Shown piece after piece: positions 5,646-5,738 of a stretch of DNA of 5,738 nucleotides (position 1 is the stretch's first letter; the number at the start of each line of letters is the position of its first letter). Origin of the DNA: Bacillota bacterium (GTDB lineage: Bacteria > Bacillota_C > Negativicutes > Sporomusales > Sporomusaceae); assembly GCA_023441125.1 (NCBI GenBank), contig JAEZQV010000112.1:1-5738 (forward strand). The letters are read 5' to 3'. Position numbers and translations under genes: made by a program. Under the pieces are notes generated by a model. The model searched no databases. It worked only from the letters and a program-made list of their open reading frames with translations, and had not been told where the DNA came from.

Positions 5646-5689
5646 AACAAAAAATGGCTTCCGGCTAGTGCCGGTTGCCATTTTTTGTT
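5646..5689 (+). terminator. rho-independent terminator of the met operon
   Basis: AACAAAAAATGGC (5646-5658) pairs perfectly with GCCATTTTTTGTT (5677-5689). After a TT/TT mismatch, CCGGC (5661-5665) pairs with GCCGG (5670-5674) around a TAGT loop. The six T at 5681-5686 give a good + strand termination tract. The matching A run makes it bidirectional. It lies 54 nt after the metQ stop. The last ~50 nt of the window beyond it show no gene. Confidence 0.93.
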
Positions 5690-5738
5690 GTAAAATCAAG
5701 TTTGTGAAGACAAAGAAATTACAACCAGATTATACAAC

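Overview
The window looks like the end of a ribosomal RNA operon in a Gram-negative-type Firmicute. My best guess is the class Negativicutes (Sporomusaceae-like), from the overall feel of the proteins and rRNA rather than from any search. The SAM-I riboswitch controlling a methionine transporter is typical of Firmicutes, and MetQ carries a lipoprotein signal. All confident genes lie on the + strand.

Region 1 (1-458) holds the 3' tail of a 23S rRNA gene, a tRNA-less spacer of about 210 nt with one clear hairpin, a complete 5S rRNA gene and a rho-independent terminator. Region 2 (459-775) has no protein gene but is the least ordinary part. A self-complementary element at 542-669 could fold into one long hairpin. 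It abuts a second copy of only the 3' third of 5S rRNA, followed by a second copy of the 5S terminator. This looks like a remnant of a duplicated or rearranged rrn end.

Region 3 (776-1519) encodes a stand-alone SagB/ThcOx-type nitroreductase-fold flavoprotein. Its ribosome binding site lies only 17 nt after the second terminator.

Region 4 (1596-5689) is a methionine-uptake operon. A good sigma-A-type promoter drives a SAM-I riboswitch with a mutually exclusive antiterminator and terminator. These precede metN (ATPase), metI (permease), a class I/II PLP aminotransferase and metQ (substrate-binding lipoprotein), and a strong hairpin terminator closes the operon. When SAM is scarce the riboswitch should allow readthrough. 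MetQ would then capture methionine and pass it to MetI, MetN would power import, and the aminotransferase, possibly acting on methionine or its 2-keto acid, would be co-expressed.

Most of the window is well-understood biology. I see no clear sign of a new multi-gene system. The rrn-end element at 542-751 and the isolated SagB-like gene are the parts that merit a second look.
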